DNA from: Phormidium tanganyikae FI6-MK23
Lineage (GTDB): Bacteria; Cyanobacteriota; Cyanobacteriia; Leptolyngbyales; Leptolyngbyaceae
Assembly (NCBI GenBank): GCA_019359175.1
Contig: JAHHHU010000003.1
Coordinates: forward strand, 290,148-354,147
Reading direction: 5' to 3'
DNA length: 64,000 nt
The position numbers were made by a program, and so were the translations under genes. Below the pieces are notes generated by a model. It made no database searches. It was not told where the DNA came from and saw only the letters and a program-made list of their open reading frames with translations. Below, in pieces: positions 26,811 through 36,114 of this stretch. Positions within the stretch are counted from its first letter, which is position 1. Each line of letters opens with the position of its first letter.

Positions 26811-28013
26811 CTAGCCCAACCAACCTTTCAATCGTTCTGCAATCTGAGGTCTTCTGAGCTTCCGCATCGCCTTACTTTGAATCTGCCGCACCCGTTCGCG
26901 CGATAGATTGAACATTCCGCCCACTTCTTCCAGCGTGCAGGGCTTACTCGTCGTCAGACCGTACCGCAGCGAAATGATATCTTTCTCGCGCTCCGTCAGC
27001 ACATTTCCCAATACGTCCCAAATCTCCTGACGCAGCATCGTTTCGCTCATCTGAGACTCTGGTGATTGAGTATCCCCATCTTCCAGCAAATCCATCAACT
27101 CTGTATCTTCGCCTTTTCCAACTCGGTGATTGAGCGAAAGGGATTGGCGGCGGACTTGCTGAAGATGCTGTAACTGCTCGACCGTCAATTCGAGCGATTG
27201 CGCCAGTTCAGCTTCCGTCGGATTGCGCCCTAGTTCGCGCTTGAGTTCGCGATGCGCTTTCTTGAGCTTGTTCAGCTTCTCGACAATGTGAATCGGTAAG
27301 CGAATCGTCCGAGCATCATTCGCGATCGTTCTTGTGATCCCCTGCCGAATCCACCAGTACGCATAGGTTGAAAACTTATAGCCTTTATCGGGATCAAACT
27401 TTTCTGTGGCGCGGTTTAATCCAAGTGCGCCTTCTTGAATTAAATCTAGGAATGGGACACCCCGGTTTAAATATCGTTTGGCGATCGACACGACTAAGCG
27501 GAGATTCGATCGAATCATCTTGCGCTTTGCCACGCGGCTCCGGTGTAATCGATGTTCTAGTTGGCGTTCTGTCATTCCCAAGCGCTCTGCTAACTGCGCT
27601 TTTGTCGGCATATGACCAATTTCGCCGTATAGCTTTCGTTGCGCCTCATCGACTTCGACGAGATACTGCACGCGACGAGCGAGTTCTACTTCTTCATCGG
27701 CTTTAAGCAGCGGGTAACGTGCCATTTCTTTGAAGAATGCACCCACCGCATCATCTGCAACGGTTTTGTTGTATCCAGCCGATCGAGCGGATGCCATTTG
27801 ATCGATTTCAACTTCATCGGTCACAGATTCTGCAAGATCGGCGGCGACTGAAGTGAGTTCGATTAAATCAGGTTCAATTTCGATCGGGGTGCTGTCTGCG
27901 AAATCGGCTTCTAATTGCAAAGAGTCCACTGAATCTAACTCAGCAACGTCCATTGCAAAGTCCAAATCACGAGAGAGGGCTTCTGTGTGAGAACTGTTGC
28001 TTTGTTCGTTCAT
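26811..28013 (-). CDS. RpoD-like (group 2) sigma factor
   Basis: A 400-residue primary-like sigma factor. The 85-residue acidic N-terminus lacks true region 1.1. Region 1.2 begins DAVGAFFKEMARYPLLKADE; region 2 is complete (SNLRLVVSIAKRYLNRGVPF, then DLIQEGALGLNRATEKFDPD, YKFSTYAYWWIRQGITR). Regions 3 and 4 follow (RTIRLPIHIVEKLNKLKKA; TLEEVGGMFNLSRERVRQIQ). Cyanobacterial group-2 sigmas (SigB-E) respond to nutrient, light and stress; length and the N-terminal pattern suggest SigC, but I am not certain. Preceded by a 638-base non-coding leader or promoter region. Confidence 0.93.
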   Translation of the reverse strand: MNEQSNSSHTEALSRDLDFAMDVAELDSVDSLQLEADFADSTPIEIEPDLIELTSVAADLAESVTDEVEIDQMASARSAGYNKTVADDAVGAFFKEMARYPLLKADEEVELARRVQYLVEVDEAQRKLYGEIGHMPTKAQLAERLGMTERQLEHRLHRSRVAKRKMIRSNLRLVVSIAKRYLNRGVPFLDLIQEGALGLNRATEKFDPDKGYKFSTYAYWWIRQGITRTIANDARTIRLPIHIVEKLNKLKKAHRELKRELGRNPTEAELAQSLELTVEQLQHLQQVRRQSLSLNHRVGKGEDTELMDLLEDGDTQSPESQMSETMLRQEIWDVLGNVLTEREKDIISLRYGLTTSKPCTLEEVGGMFNLSRERVRQIQSKAMRKLRRPQIAERLKGWLG

Positions 28014-28651
28014 AGTGATGTTATATCGGGGTAATTTTACGCGATCGAGGTTCGAGAAATTTGCTGAGTTAAGCAGTCAAAACATTCAAAATGGATTGAA
28101 AACTTAAGCCAGCCGCGAATCGTTTTATCTTGAATGTTTTCTGTTTAAATGGTGACTCGTTTAGTCTTAAAACTCCTCCTGAACCTATGAAAAATTTGCG
28201 CGTTTCTGAGAAACTTTCTGGAAACTTTTAGAAATAAACCGAGTGCAAAATCACCCGATTCTCACCGCCGTCTCTGAATCGGGAAGAATCCTGGAGATGC
28301 GTTTCAGCTTCGGCGCGTTTCCGATTTGTTGGGATCGCCAACGTACAGCAGAGAGATCGAGAAACCTTGCACAAACGACAAGATCCTAAACCGTCCGGTT
28401 GCTGCTATAACAGACTCTCACACCCGTTCCGATTTACATCTCTACCAATGGTGAGAAAAGCAAAAGGCAAATGTTTCAATCTATCTTTAGGCGAGTTCTC
28501 TCACTTTTGGTCGATCGATCCGGTAAACTCAATCACACGATAAAATGAAGAATAGTTTGTTTGAACTAAACGCCCCTCGATTCCTTGTCATTTAATACCG
28601 TAATTTTCTTCTTCTACAGGGTTTCTTAAGTTTTTCTATTCATTTGCGAAT
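28014..28651. other. 638-bp divergent intergenic region, sigma factor and priA
   Basis: No gene is seen. It must hold the promoters of both divergent genes. An 11-base inverted repeat (AAAACATTCAA / TTGAATGTTTT, 28079-28140, 40-base loop) lies 66-127 bases before the sigma factor start and may be a leader structure. I see no tRNA and no known cyanobacterial small RNA motif such as the Yfr1 core. Confidence 0.5.
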
Positions 28652-31072
28652 ATGTCTGAGTTGCAATCTGTGGCGGAATCAAGGGCAGAATATTCGACGA
28701 TGCCTGCTTGGGTCGAAGTGTTGGTCGATTGTCCGGGAACGCAAGGGGTGTTTACGTATGCGGTGCCGTCGGGGATGTGGGTGCAGCCGGGTGACATTCT
28801 GAGTGTGCCGTTTGGGACACAGCAGATCGGCGGAATTGCGGTGCGGATGCTAAGTGAGCCGCCGGAGTTAGAGCAAATTCGATCGATAGACTCGATCATC
28901 AGTGCTAGATTTTTCCCGGCATCGTATTGGGCATTGCTCGATCGAGTCGCGAACTATTACCAAACTTCGTTAATGCAAGTGGTTCGAGTTGCATTACCAC
29001 CGGGATTGCTAGTGCGATCGCAAAGACGCATTCGATTGATTCATCCCGAAGCGAATGAAGTCTTTCTCAACACAGCCGCGCAGCAAATTCTGCAACTGTT
29101 GAAAGCGAGCAAAACCAAAGAGTATTCCTGGCAGTTTATCCAGCGCAAGATCAAAGGGGCACATCGCGGACTGCAAGATTTACTCAAGCTCAACTGGGTT
29201 GAAAGCTATCTAGAGCCGCCTGCTACCATTCGCCCCCAATTGCGACAAGCGGTGATTCTCGTCTCAATGGAAGGCGAACTCAAGAGCCGTCAACGCGAAA
29301 TTCTAGAAGTTCTCAAACGCAACGGCGGCGAGATGTGGTTGACTGATCTATTGCAGCACTGCCGTACAACGTCGCCTACTGTGAAACGATTACAAGAGCA
29401 GGGCTGTGTGATTCTTCAAGGGCGCGAAGTTTTGCGGAGTGAACGCAATCCGGAGGTGGACAATGATTCAGCGAAATCGCTCACAACAGAGCAAGCACAA
29501 GCATTAAAGCAAATTCATGCCGTCTCAGGATTCGAGAAAATTCTGCTACATGGTGTCACAGGCTCAGGAAAAACCGAGGTTTATCTACAAGCGATCGCAC
29601 CGATGCTTCAGCGGGGGCAATCCGCGTTAGTGTTAGTGCCCGAAATCGGACTCACCCCGCAGCTCACCGATCGCTTTCGGGCACGATTTGGTGATCGAGT
29701 TTGCGTCTATCACAGTGCGCTATCGGATGGCGAACGGTTTGACACTTGGCGGCAAATGCTCACAGGTTCGCCGCAAGTTGCGATCGGAACGCGATCGGCA
29801 ATTTTCGCCCCACTTCTGAATCTAGGCTTGATTGTTCTCGATGAGGAACATGATTCGAGCTTCAAACAAGATCAGCCTGCACCTTGTTACCATGCTCGAT
29901 CAGTTGCACAGTGGCGTGCAGAACTCGAAGATTGCCCGTTGATTCTAGGTTCTGCAACTCCTTCGCTGGAATCTTGGTTGGATTCTCGATCGACAACGTA
30001 TCTATCTTTACCCAAGCGAATTTTGGATCGTCCGATGCCGCGAATCGATGTCGTGGATATGCGGAAAGAACTCTACGATCGCAACGGCTCGATATTTAGT
30101 CGATCGCTGCAATCTGAAATAAAAAAACTCAAAGCCAACAATCGAAAGGGACTGTTATTCATCCATCGTCGCGGACATAGCACTTTTGTCTCTTGCCGCA
30201 GTTGTGGCTATGTGATGGACTGTCCGAACTGTGATGTTTCACTTTCCTATCACCACGTTCACGAAAATGCTCAACCGCTACTAAGATGCCACTACTGTAA
30301 CTATACAAAGGTGCAGCCGCAGACGTGCCCTTCCTGTGGTTCCTCGTACTTCAAAAACTTTGGTAGTGGAACTCAGCGAGTCGTACAAGAACTATCCAAG
30401 CTATTTCCAGAACTAAAAACAATTCGATTCGATAGTGATACCACTCGCGCAAAAGGCGCACATCGAGCATTGTTAGATCAATTTGCTCATGGTGATGCTG
30501 ATCTGTTAGTCGGAACACAAATGCTCACCAAAGGCATTGACTTACCTCAAGTCACATTAGTAGGCATCATTTCAGCAGATGGATTGCTAAACTTAGCCGA
30601 TTTTCGAGCGAGTGAAAGAGCCTTTCAAACGTTAGTACAAGTTGCAGGACGCGCGGGACGAGGGACTGAACCGGGACGAGTGATCTTACAAACTTATGCG
30701 CCCGAAAATCCGGTGATTCAAGCCGTAAAACGTCAGCAATATGAACCGTTTGTCGAAAGCGAACTTGAACAACGATTTCTGCTCACTTACCCGCCGTATG
30801 GACGCTTAGTGCTACTGCGATTTAGCGGTTTAAATGCGAACACAGTTCAAAACGCCGCAGAAACGATCGCAGATCTTCTCCTACAATCTAGCGAGAGCTA
30901 CCAGATTTTAGGCCCAGCTCCCGCAACCATTCTTAGAATTGCTCAACGCTACCGCTGGCAAATCTTACTGAAGCTGACAAATGATCAGATTCCCGACATT
31001 ACGGAACTACGATCTCATTGTCCATCTACTGTGAGTTTGACGATCGACGTTGATCCGATGAATCTGATGTAG
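28652..31072 (+). CDS. priA: Primosomal protein N' (replication restart helicase)
   Basis: An 806-residue PriA, which recognises stalled forks and reloads the replicative helicase. N-terminal 3'-DNA-binding domain (VEVLVDCPGTQGVFTYAVPS), winged helix, then helicase lobes with Walker A LLHGVTGSGKTEVYL, the DEEH box LIVLDEEHDSSFKQD and motif VI QVAGRAGRG. The two zinc clusters are complete: CRSCGYVMDCPNC and CHYCNY...CPSCGS. The last 100 residues are the C-terminal domain. Divergent from the sigma factor gene. Confidence 0.97.
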   Translation: MSELQSVAESRAEYSTMPAWVEVLVDCPGTQGVFTYAVPSGMWVQPGDILSVPFGTQQIGGIAVRMLSEPPELEQIRSIDSIISARFFPASYWALLDRVANYYQTSLMQVVRVALPPGLLVRSQRRIRLIHPEANEVFLNTAAQQILQLLKASKTKEYSWQFIQRKIKGAHRGLQDLLKLNWVESYLEPPATIRPQLRQAVILVSMEGELKSRQREILEVLKRNGGEMWLTDLLQHCRTTSPTVKRLQEQGCVILQGREVLRSERNPEVDNDSAKSLTTEQAQALKQIHAVSGFEKILLHGVTGSGKTEVYLQAIAPMLQRGQSALVLVPEIGLTPQLTDRFRARFGDRVCVYHSALSDGERFDTWRQMLTGSPQVAIGTRSAIFAPLLNLGLIVLDEEHDSSFKQDQPAPCYHARSVAQWRAELEDCPLILGSATPSLESWLDSRSTTYLSLPKRILDRPMPRIDVVDMRKELYDRNGSIFSRSLQSEIKKLKANNRKGLLFIHRRGHSTFVSCRSCGYVMDCPNCDVSLSYHHVHENAQPLLRCHYCNYTKVQPQTCPSCGSSYFKNFGSGTQRVVQELSKLFPELKTIRFDSDTTRAKGAHRALLDQFAHGDADLLVGTQMLTKGIDLPQVTLVGIISADGLLNLADFRASERAFQTLVQVAGRAGRGTEPGRVILQTYAPENPVIQAVKRQQYEPFVESELEQRFLLTYPPYGRLVLLRFSGLNANTVQNAAETIADLLLQSSESYQILGPAPATILRIAQRYRWQILLKLTNDQIPDITELRSHCPSTVSLTIDVDPMNLM

Positions 31073-31117
31073 TACAAGTCGCGATCGTATTCGATTGCAT
31101 CGGTTGTGCTACATCAG
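31064..31117 (+). terminator. Hairpin overlapping the priA stop
   Basis: Fourteen-base arms (CTGATGTAGTACAA and TTGTGCTACATCAG, one G-T pair) with a 26-base loop. The left arm contains the priA stop codon. There is no U-run after it, so it may stabilise or process the 3' end rather than act as a classical terminator. Confidence 0.45.
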
Positions 31118-31303
31118 TTCAACTTTGCCTGTCGTCGGATTCCGTAGAGCACAGCGCATAAAATTTCCTTCTTCAGAAATCGTGCTTAATGTGCCCGATT
31201 TTTCTATCGAACTAATTGAACTCAGCTCATTTTGGGGAAAGTCTTGCTCCGTGGTTCGGCGGCAAAAGCCGTTCAAACGAAGCAAGACTTTCAATGAACT
31301 CAA

Positions 31304-33541
31304 TTACGCATTCACAATGTACGGCGAATCCACTGCCGCAACTCGTCCATCTCTAAGCAATGTTTGATAAACCATCGCCGAGACATCCGCACGAGAAGCT
31401 TCTCGATTCGGATTGAACTGTTTCTGGTTGGGATAGTTCACAATCAGATCCGCTTGGACTGCTGCCGCTACTCGATCTTGGAACGACTGCGGGATAGCGC
31501 TACGATCGTCTAAAAGCGCCAGTAGATTAGCACTGGCTGGAGGTAGATTAAACCCACTCACCAACGACAGCACCAATTGCAATCGCGTCACATTCTGGTT
31601 CGGCTTAAAGCTGCCATCTGGGAAGCCCGAAATAAATCCCGCTCGATACGCTTGGTTGATCGCGCTTTTCGCCCAGAAATCTCCAGGGACATCCGGGAAG
31701 TTAATCCCTTCTCGTCTCGGTGCTGGATTGAACGCACGCGAAATCAATGAGGCATACTGAGCGCGACTCATCGGAGCATCTGGCTTAAAGGTTCCATCAG
31801 CAAAACCTTGGATAAAGTTCTGGCTAGATAAGCCGAGAATGAAATCTTTTGCCCAGTGATTTGTCACATCCGCGAAAGCAGTGTTTGCACTATCGGGATT
31901 GACGATGTAAGCCGATGCGATCGCTTGAGCTTGATTGAGCGCAACCAATGATTGATAGACAAACGTTGTCACTTCAGCGCGAGTGATTTCCTGCAAAGGT
32001 CGCAGTTGTGACACATTCGGATAGTTCACGACTAAGCGGCGTTGGGTCGCAGTCGCAACTTTATCAGTGGCAAAACTGGGAATCTGAGCGCGATCGCTAT
32101 ACAGTGCTAGCGTACTTGGTGTTCCTCCACCCAGTCCTAGACCATTCACCAATGCGACGATCGCCTGTGTCCGAGTCAGATTTAAGCCCGGTCGGAATGT
32201 GTTATCGGGGTATCCGGTGACGAAGCCCATTCGGTTCGCTTTCACGATCGCTTCAGATGCCCAAAAATTCGATGGCACATCAGAAAAATTGGTCGCAGGT
32301 TGCTTCAGGGGAAGATTGAAGGTTTTTGCGACGATCGCAGCGAATTGAGCGCGGGTTAACGAAGTTTCGGGCTTAAAGGTGTTGTCTGGAAATCCGGTGA
32401 TCAGATTCCGACTCACCAACGATTGAATAAATGCTTCTGCCCAATGTCCGCGAATGTCCGTGAGTCCAGCAGTGGGGCTGGGTGTTGGCGATGGCGTTGG
32501 CGATGGAGCCGGAATCGGAGTTGGAGCCGGAATCGGAGTTGGGGTCGGAGTCGGGGTTGGGGAAGGAGTTGGAATCGGAGTTGGGGTCGGAGTCGGGGTT
32601 GGCGATGGAGCCGGAATCGGAGTCGGAGTCGGGGTTGGTGATGGAGTCGGAACTTGACTTACGACAAAATCGATCGCACCTTGAACTCTAGACGCATTGA
32701 GTTGATTACCGACTGAGGTAATGGTAATTTGTGGACTCGTCGCGTTTTGTAAATCCAATTCGCCATTATCGCGAATGATATTTCCGCCCGGATCTTGAGC
32801 GCTGCCGAGATTCGGAGCGCTGTTCGCCAAGACAACTAAACCGTTTTCGGTATTTTTCTCGATCGTATTCCCGCGCAAAACCGGACGCGCTGCATTACTG
32901 AGAACAATCCCCGATCGATTATTAAGAACGCGGTTTTCGATAATGAGCGGAGCCGCATTATCACTCACCGAAATTCCGTATCCTGTGCTTTGACAAACGT
33001 TGCGGCGAAATTCGCCCTTAGAATTACGAGAAAAGGTAACTCCGTAAGAATCGTTATTGCTAAAGACGCAATCCGCTACGATCGGGTTTGCGGTTCCGGT
33101 GGCAAATACGCCTTCGCGTTTACAAGCCGTAAACGTACAATTCGCGATCGTCGGTGCGGTCGATTCTGCCCAAGCTCCCGTTCCGCGAGTATTCGGATTC
33201 GTGACGGTAACACCGCGTAACTGGGCGTTGGTTTCGAGTCGGAACGTGACATTTTGCCCCGCCCAAGTAGGACTGAGGTAATTTCCGCCGCCCTGAATGA
33301 GAATTCCGCTACCCTTACTAGCGTCGTTCCCAATAACGGTCACACCTGCGGGAACCGTGAGCGGAAAGACTTCGCCGCTGTTGGTGTCGTAAGTGCCAGA
33401 AGCGAGTTGGATCGTGGTGCCAGATTTGGCTTGTTGAAGAGCGCGGGTGATGGTTTTGAGCGGAGCCGTCTGAGTTCCGGCAGCGCTATCGTTGCCACTA
33501 CTGGGATTGACAAAAAAGATCGGGGAGCTAACTTGAACCAT
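31304..33541 (-). CDS. DUF1565 beta-helix protein with six SLH repeats
   Basis: A 745-residue paralogue of the gene at 14436. Residues about 8-290 are a DUF1565/beta-helix domain ([30 protein letters not shown], repeated N-rich turns). A Pro/Thr/Ser-rich hinge of about 65 residues ([16 protein letters not shown] repeats) follows, then two blocks of three SLH repeats with sequences such as [16 protein letters not shown] and [20 protein letters not shown]. Unlike its paralogue it has no signal peptide: it starts [12 protein letters not shown] and an in-frame stop lies 15 codons upstream. Either export differs, or the 5' end was lost or frameshifted. Confidence 0.9.
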   Translation of the reverse strand: MVQVSSPIFFVNPSSGNDSAAGTQTAPLKTITRALQQAKSGTTIQLASGTYDTNSGEVFPLTVPAGVTVIGNDASKGSGILIQGGGNYLSPTWAGQNVTFRLETNAQLRGVTVTNPNTRGTGAWAESTAPTIANCTFTACKREGVFATGTANPIVADCVFSNNDSYGVTFSRNSKGEFRRNVCQSTGYGISVSDNAAPLIIENRVLNNRSGIVLSNAARPVLRGNTIEKNTENGLVVLANSAPNLGSAQDPGGNIIRDNGELDLQNATSPQITITSVGNQLNASRVQGAIDFVVSQVPTPSPTPTPTPIPAPSPTPTPTPTPIPTPSPTPTPTPTPIPAPTPIPAPSPTPSPTPSPTAGLTDIRGHWAEAFIQSLVSRNLITGFPDNTFKPETSLTRAQFAAIVAKTFNLPLKQPATNFSDVPSNFWASEAIVKANRMGFVTGYPDNTFRPGLNLTRTQAIVALVNGLGLGGGTPSTLALYSDRAQIPSFATDKVATATQRRLVVNYPNVSQLRPLQEITRAEVTTFVYQSLVALNQAQAIASAYIVNPDSANTAFADVTNHWAKDFILGLSSQNFIQGFADGTFKPDAPMSRAQYASLISRAFNPAPRREGINFPDVPGDFWAKSAINQAYRAGFISGFPDGSFKPNQNVTRLQLVLSLVSGFNLPPASANLLALLDDRSAIPQSFQDRVAAAVQADLIVNYPNQKQFNPNREASRADVSAMVYQTLLRDGRVAAVDSPYIVNA

Positions 33542-34048
33542 AACGTTTTGAGCGTGAATTAGGTAATCTACGAATGCAACAGAAGATCAGACAACGATTC
33601 CAGGAAGCCTTAAAAGTAATTCATGATACTCATTTGCGCTCAAGTGGGACACCAATCTGTTAGAAAACTTTGAGCAGAAAAATATTTTGATTGACGATCG
33701 ATCTTTTCATCCTTTCTCTAGATGGATCTTTCTGATCTATTCCTTGCGGTATGGTCTAAGTACGTTTGTCGCCTCTAAGGATTAATGAATGCTGAGATTT
33801 TCGCCCTCATCCCCTAACCCCTTCTCCCATTTTGGGAGAAGGGGAACCGGACTCTTGCTCCCTCTCCCATTTTGGGAGAGGGCTGGGGTGAGGGCGAAAC
33901 AGTCTTGCAATAATGGAAGTGATTCAATTTACGCTGTTAAATCATTTTTATCGAGCGTCAAAGATTAAAACATTACAGTAGAGCATTGAACGAAAGCGCG
34001 ATCGTCTTTTAAGTTATTCGTAGTGTCGTTCTGTACTTTGGAAAACTC
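33542..34048. other. 507-bp intergenic region with palindromic repeat
   Basis: No gene is seen between the SLH gene and the DUF2231 gene. It holds the repeat at 33799-33899 and must contain the promoter of the terminal-oxidase operon. The last 100 bases before 34049 are AT-rich. Confidence 0.5.
33799..33899. repeat. Nested palindromic repeat (CCCTCATCCCC family)
   Basis: Outer arms TTTCGCCCTCATCCCC and GGGGTGAGGGCGAAA pair with one offset; two inner hairpins share CTCCCATTTTGGGAG (near 33823 and 33863). A related shorter copy is at 40866-40928. This is a MITE/REP-type intergenic element that recurs in cyanobacterial genomes. Confidence 0.8.
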
Positions 34049-34549
34049 GTGTTTGACTCTCTCCTCCCACCGCTAAACGAGCATAATCTTCCGTATCCCG
34101 ACACGATTCACCCGATTGTGGTGCATTTTGTCATTGCGATGGTGCTATTCGCCTTTGTGTGCGATATTGTTGGCTACTTTACACGCAATCCAAAACTCGC
34201 TGAAGTGAGCTGGTGGAATCTATTTTTCGCCACGATTTCGATCTTCATCGCTGTGATCTTTGGACAGGTTGAAGCGGGACTGGCTGAACCTTATGATGCA
34301 GCCATTTCGACGCTGAACTTACATACGTTGATCGGCTGGTCACTATCTGGAATTTTGGCAGGGATCACCGGATGGCGCTATGTGATTCGATCGCAAAATA
34401 AGCCCCAGTTACCTACGTCTTATCTCGTCGCGAGTGTCGCACTGGTTGGACTCGTAATCTTTCAGACTTATCTCGGTGACTTGATTGTGTGGGTGTATGG
34501 ACTGCATACGGTTCCAGTCGTAGAAGCCACCAAAGGAGGAACGCTGTGA
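34049..34549 (+). CDS. DUF2231 membrane protein, ARTO operon gene 1
   Basis: A 166-residue protein with four membrane segments (about residues 25-45, 55-75, 92-110 and 126-150). The DUF2231 signature DTIHPIVVHFVIAMVLFAFV lies in the first helix. Histidines at conserved places (HPIVVHF, LHTLIGW, GLHTVP) could coordinate heme or metal. Starts with GTG at 34049. Overlaps the next gene by four bases. In Nostoc-type cyanobacteria two such genes precede the alternative oxidase subunits, so a role in assembling or feeding the oxidase is likely, but unproven. Confidence 0.85.
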   Translation: MFDSLLPPLNEHNLPYPDTIHPIVVHFVIAMVLFAFVCDIVGYFTRNPKLAEVSWWNLFFATISIFIAVIFGQVEAGLAEPYDAAISTLNLHTLIGWSLSGILAGITGWRYVIRSQNKPQLPTSYLVASVALVGLVIFQTYLGDLIVWVYGLHTVPVVEATKGGTL

Positions 34550-35154
34550 CGACCAAAACCGAACTTCTAGACCAAATGGCGGATCAGATTGGCGCAAACC
34601 ATTTGCCCTATGTGATCCCGATTCATCCCAATCTGGTGCATTTGACCTTGGGATTGTTCATTGTTGCGATCGCGTTTGATATTGTTGCGGTGTTGTTTCC
34701 AGTTGAAAAGCCGTTGTTTAAGTATCTGGCGATTCCAGCAACGCGATCGGGATTGTTTGATGTCGGTTGGTACAACATGGTAGGTGCTGCCTGCATCACT
34801 TTTTTCACGGTTGCTTCTGGCTTTTATGAAATGATTCTGGCTGATCCGATTCCCGATGTGAAAAGCGCTTGGGGCTTGCAGGCACTCGATACGATGGTAT
34901 GGCATGGGGTGGGCGGTGTGTTGCTGCTCACCTTGATCGTTGGAATGACTGTTTGGCGAGGATTCCAGCGATTTGCCTGGCGAAAAGACATGGCGCGTCA
35001 AGTGCAATGGAGCTACGTCGCTGTCGGTCTTGTGATCTTTTTCATCATGTTTTTGCAAGGAACACTGGGATCACATCTTGGTGGCGAATTTGGCATTCAC
35101 ACCACTGCGGATCAATTGATTAAAGCAGGCGAAAACCCCGACCTTAGACTTTAG
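34546..35154 (+). CDS. DUF2231 membrane protein, ARTO operon gene 2
   Basis: A 202-residue protein. A GTG start at 34546 overlaps the preceding stop (GTGA) and has AAAGGAGGA five bases upstream, deciding the start against a longer frame. After a polar N-terminus comes YVIPIHPNLVHLTLGLFIVA, the DUF2231 first helix, then four-helix topology with histidines in MVWHGVGGVLL and the C-terminal GIHTTADQLI, equivalent to its neighbour. The two proteins probably form a pair in the membrane. Next gene starts 20 bases later. Confidence 0.87.
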   Translation: MTTKTELLDQMADQIGANHLPYVIPIHPNLVHLTLGLFIVAIAFDIVAVLFPVEKPLFKYLAIPATRSGLFDVGWYNMVGAACITFFTVASGFYEMILADPIPDVKSAWGLQALDTMVWHGVGGVLLLTLIVGMTVWRGFQRFAWRKDMARQVQWSYVAVGLVIFFIMFLQGTLGSHLGGEFGIHTTADQLIKAGENPDLRL

Positions 35155-35174
35155 AATCTAAGATTTTAGAACTT

Positions 35175-36107
35175 ATGAAACTCCGCCCGATTCTAGCGAT
35201 TAGTAGCTTTGTTGCCTTTCTTACGGTAGTTAGTTTTTGGGTGGCAAAGCAAACCTATTCCTGGCTACCGCCCCAAGCTTCGGCTGAGTCAAAACTGTCT
35301 GATGAACTGTTCAGCATCCTGAGCGGGATCGGAACTTTTATCCTGTTAGGGATCACGTTGGTGCTGCTGTATGCGGTGTTGTTTCAGCGTGCCGGAAAGT
35401 ACGATTTTAGCGATGGGCCTCCGATCGAGGGAAATACTGCGATCGAGATTATTTGGACAGTGATTCCGTTAGGCTTAGTGCTTTGGATTGCAACGTATAG
35501 CTATCAGATTTATGACACGATGGCAGTTCGAGGCCCGATGGAACTGGTGCATCTTCACAACCCGATCGAGATGCAATCCGCCTATGCTGTTCCGCTCGAT
35601 GAAGTGAAGCCACAGCTTCCTACTGAAGAGATTGATGTGACGGCAAAACAATGGGCTTGGATATTCCGCTATCCGAATCAGATTACTAGCACAGAGCTAC
35701 ATTTACCCGTCGATCATCGAATTCGGTTAATCCTGCACTCAGATGATGTGTTACACGGCTTCTATGTGCCTGCGTTTCGACTGAAGCAAGATGTGATTCC
35801 GAATAAAACGATCGACTTTGAGTTCACCCCGATTCGCACAGGCAAATATCGCCTACGCGACTCACTCTACAGCGGAACTTACTTTGCTGCGAATCAAGCG
35901 GATGTCGTGGTGGAATCGGCAGAAGACTATGATCGATGGTTAGTCACCGCCGCAAATCAAACCCCCACCCCGGCATACAATCCGGCATCAGCGGAATACA
36001 ACCGCACCAGCGAGAAACTCGTACAAGGTTGGAAATCTGTTCCGCCTGCCCCGCCGCCTGTGGTCAACTTTGCACCCACACAAGAACCGACTAGCCCTGC
36101 CGCTTAG
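35175..36107 (+). CDS. ctaC: ARTO oxidase subunit II, lacking CuA ligands
   Basis: A 310-residue subunit II with two N-terminal membrane helices (about residues 8-26 and 48-72) and a periplasmic cupredoxin domain. The conserved DVLHGFYVPAFRLKQDVIPN is present. In the CuA loop, the family C-x-x-x-C-x-x-x-H-x-x-M pattern is replaced by RDSLYSGTYFAANQADVVV, so both Cys, the second His and the Met are missing and no CuA centre can form. This is the mark of the alternative respiratory terminal oxidase, thought to take electrons from quinol or another donor. A Pro-rich tail of 50 residues follows. Confidence 0.93.
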   Translation: MKLRPILAISSFVAFLTVVSFWVAKQTYSWLPPQASAESKLSDELFSILSGIGTFILLGITLVLLYAVLFQRAGKYDFSDGPPIEGNTAIEIIWTVIPLGLVLWIATYSYQIYDTMAVRGPMELVHLHNPIEMQSAYAVPLDEVKPQLPTEEIDVTAKQWAWIFRYPNQITSTELHLPVDHRIRLILHSDDVLHGFYVPAFRLKQDVIPNKTIDFEFTPIRTGKYRLRDSLYSGTYFAANQADVVVESAEDYDRWLVTAANQTPTPAYNPASAEYNRTSEKLVQGWKSVPPAPPPVVNFAPTQEPTSPAA

Positions 36108-36114
36108 AATACCT

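Noticed and set aside
32423..32691. Gly/Val-, Arg/Trp- and Glu/Leu-rich plus-strand frames
   Set aside because: They are complements of the Pro/Thr repeat hinge in the SLH protein, a low-complexity shadow.
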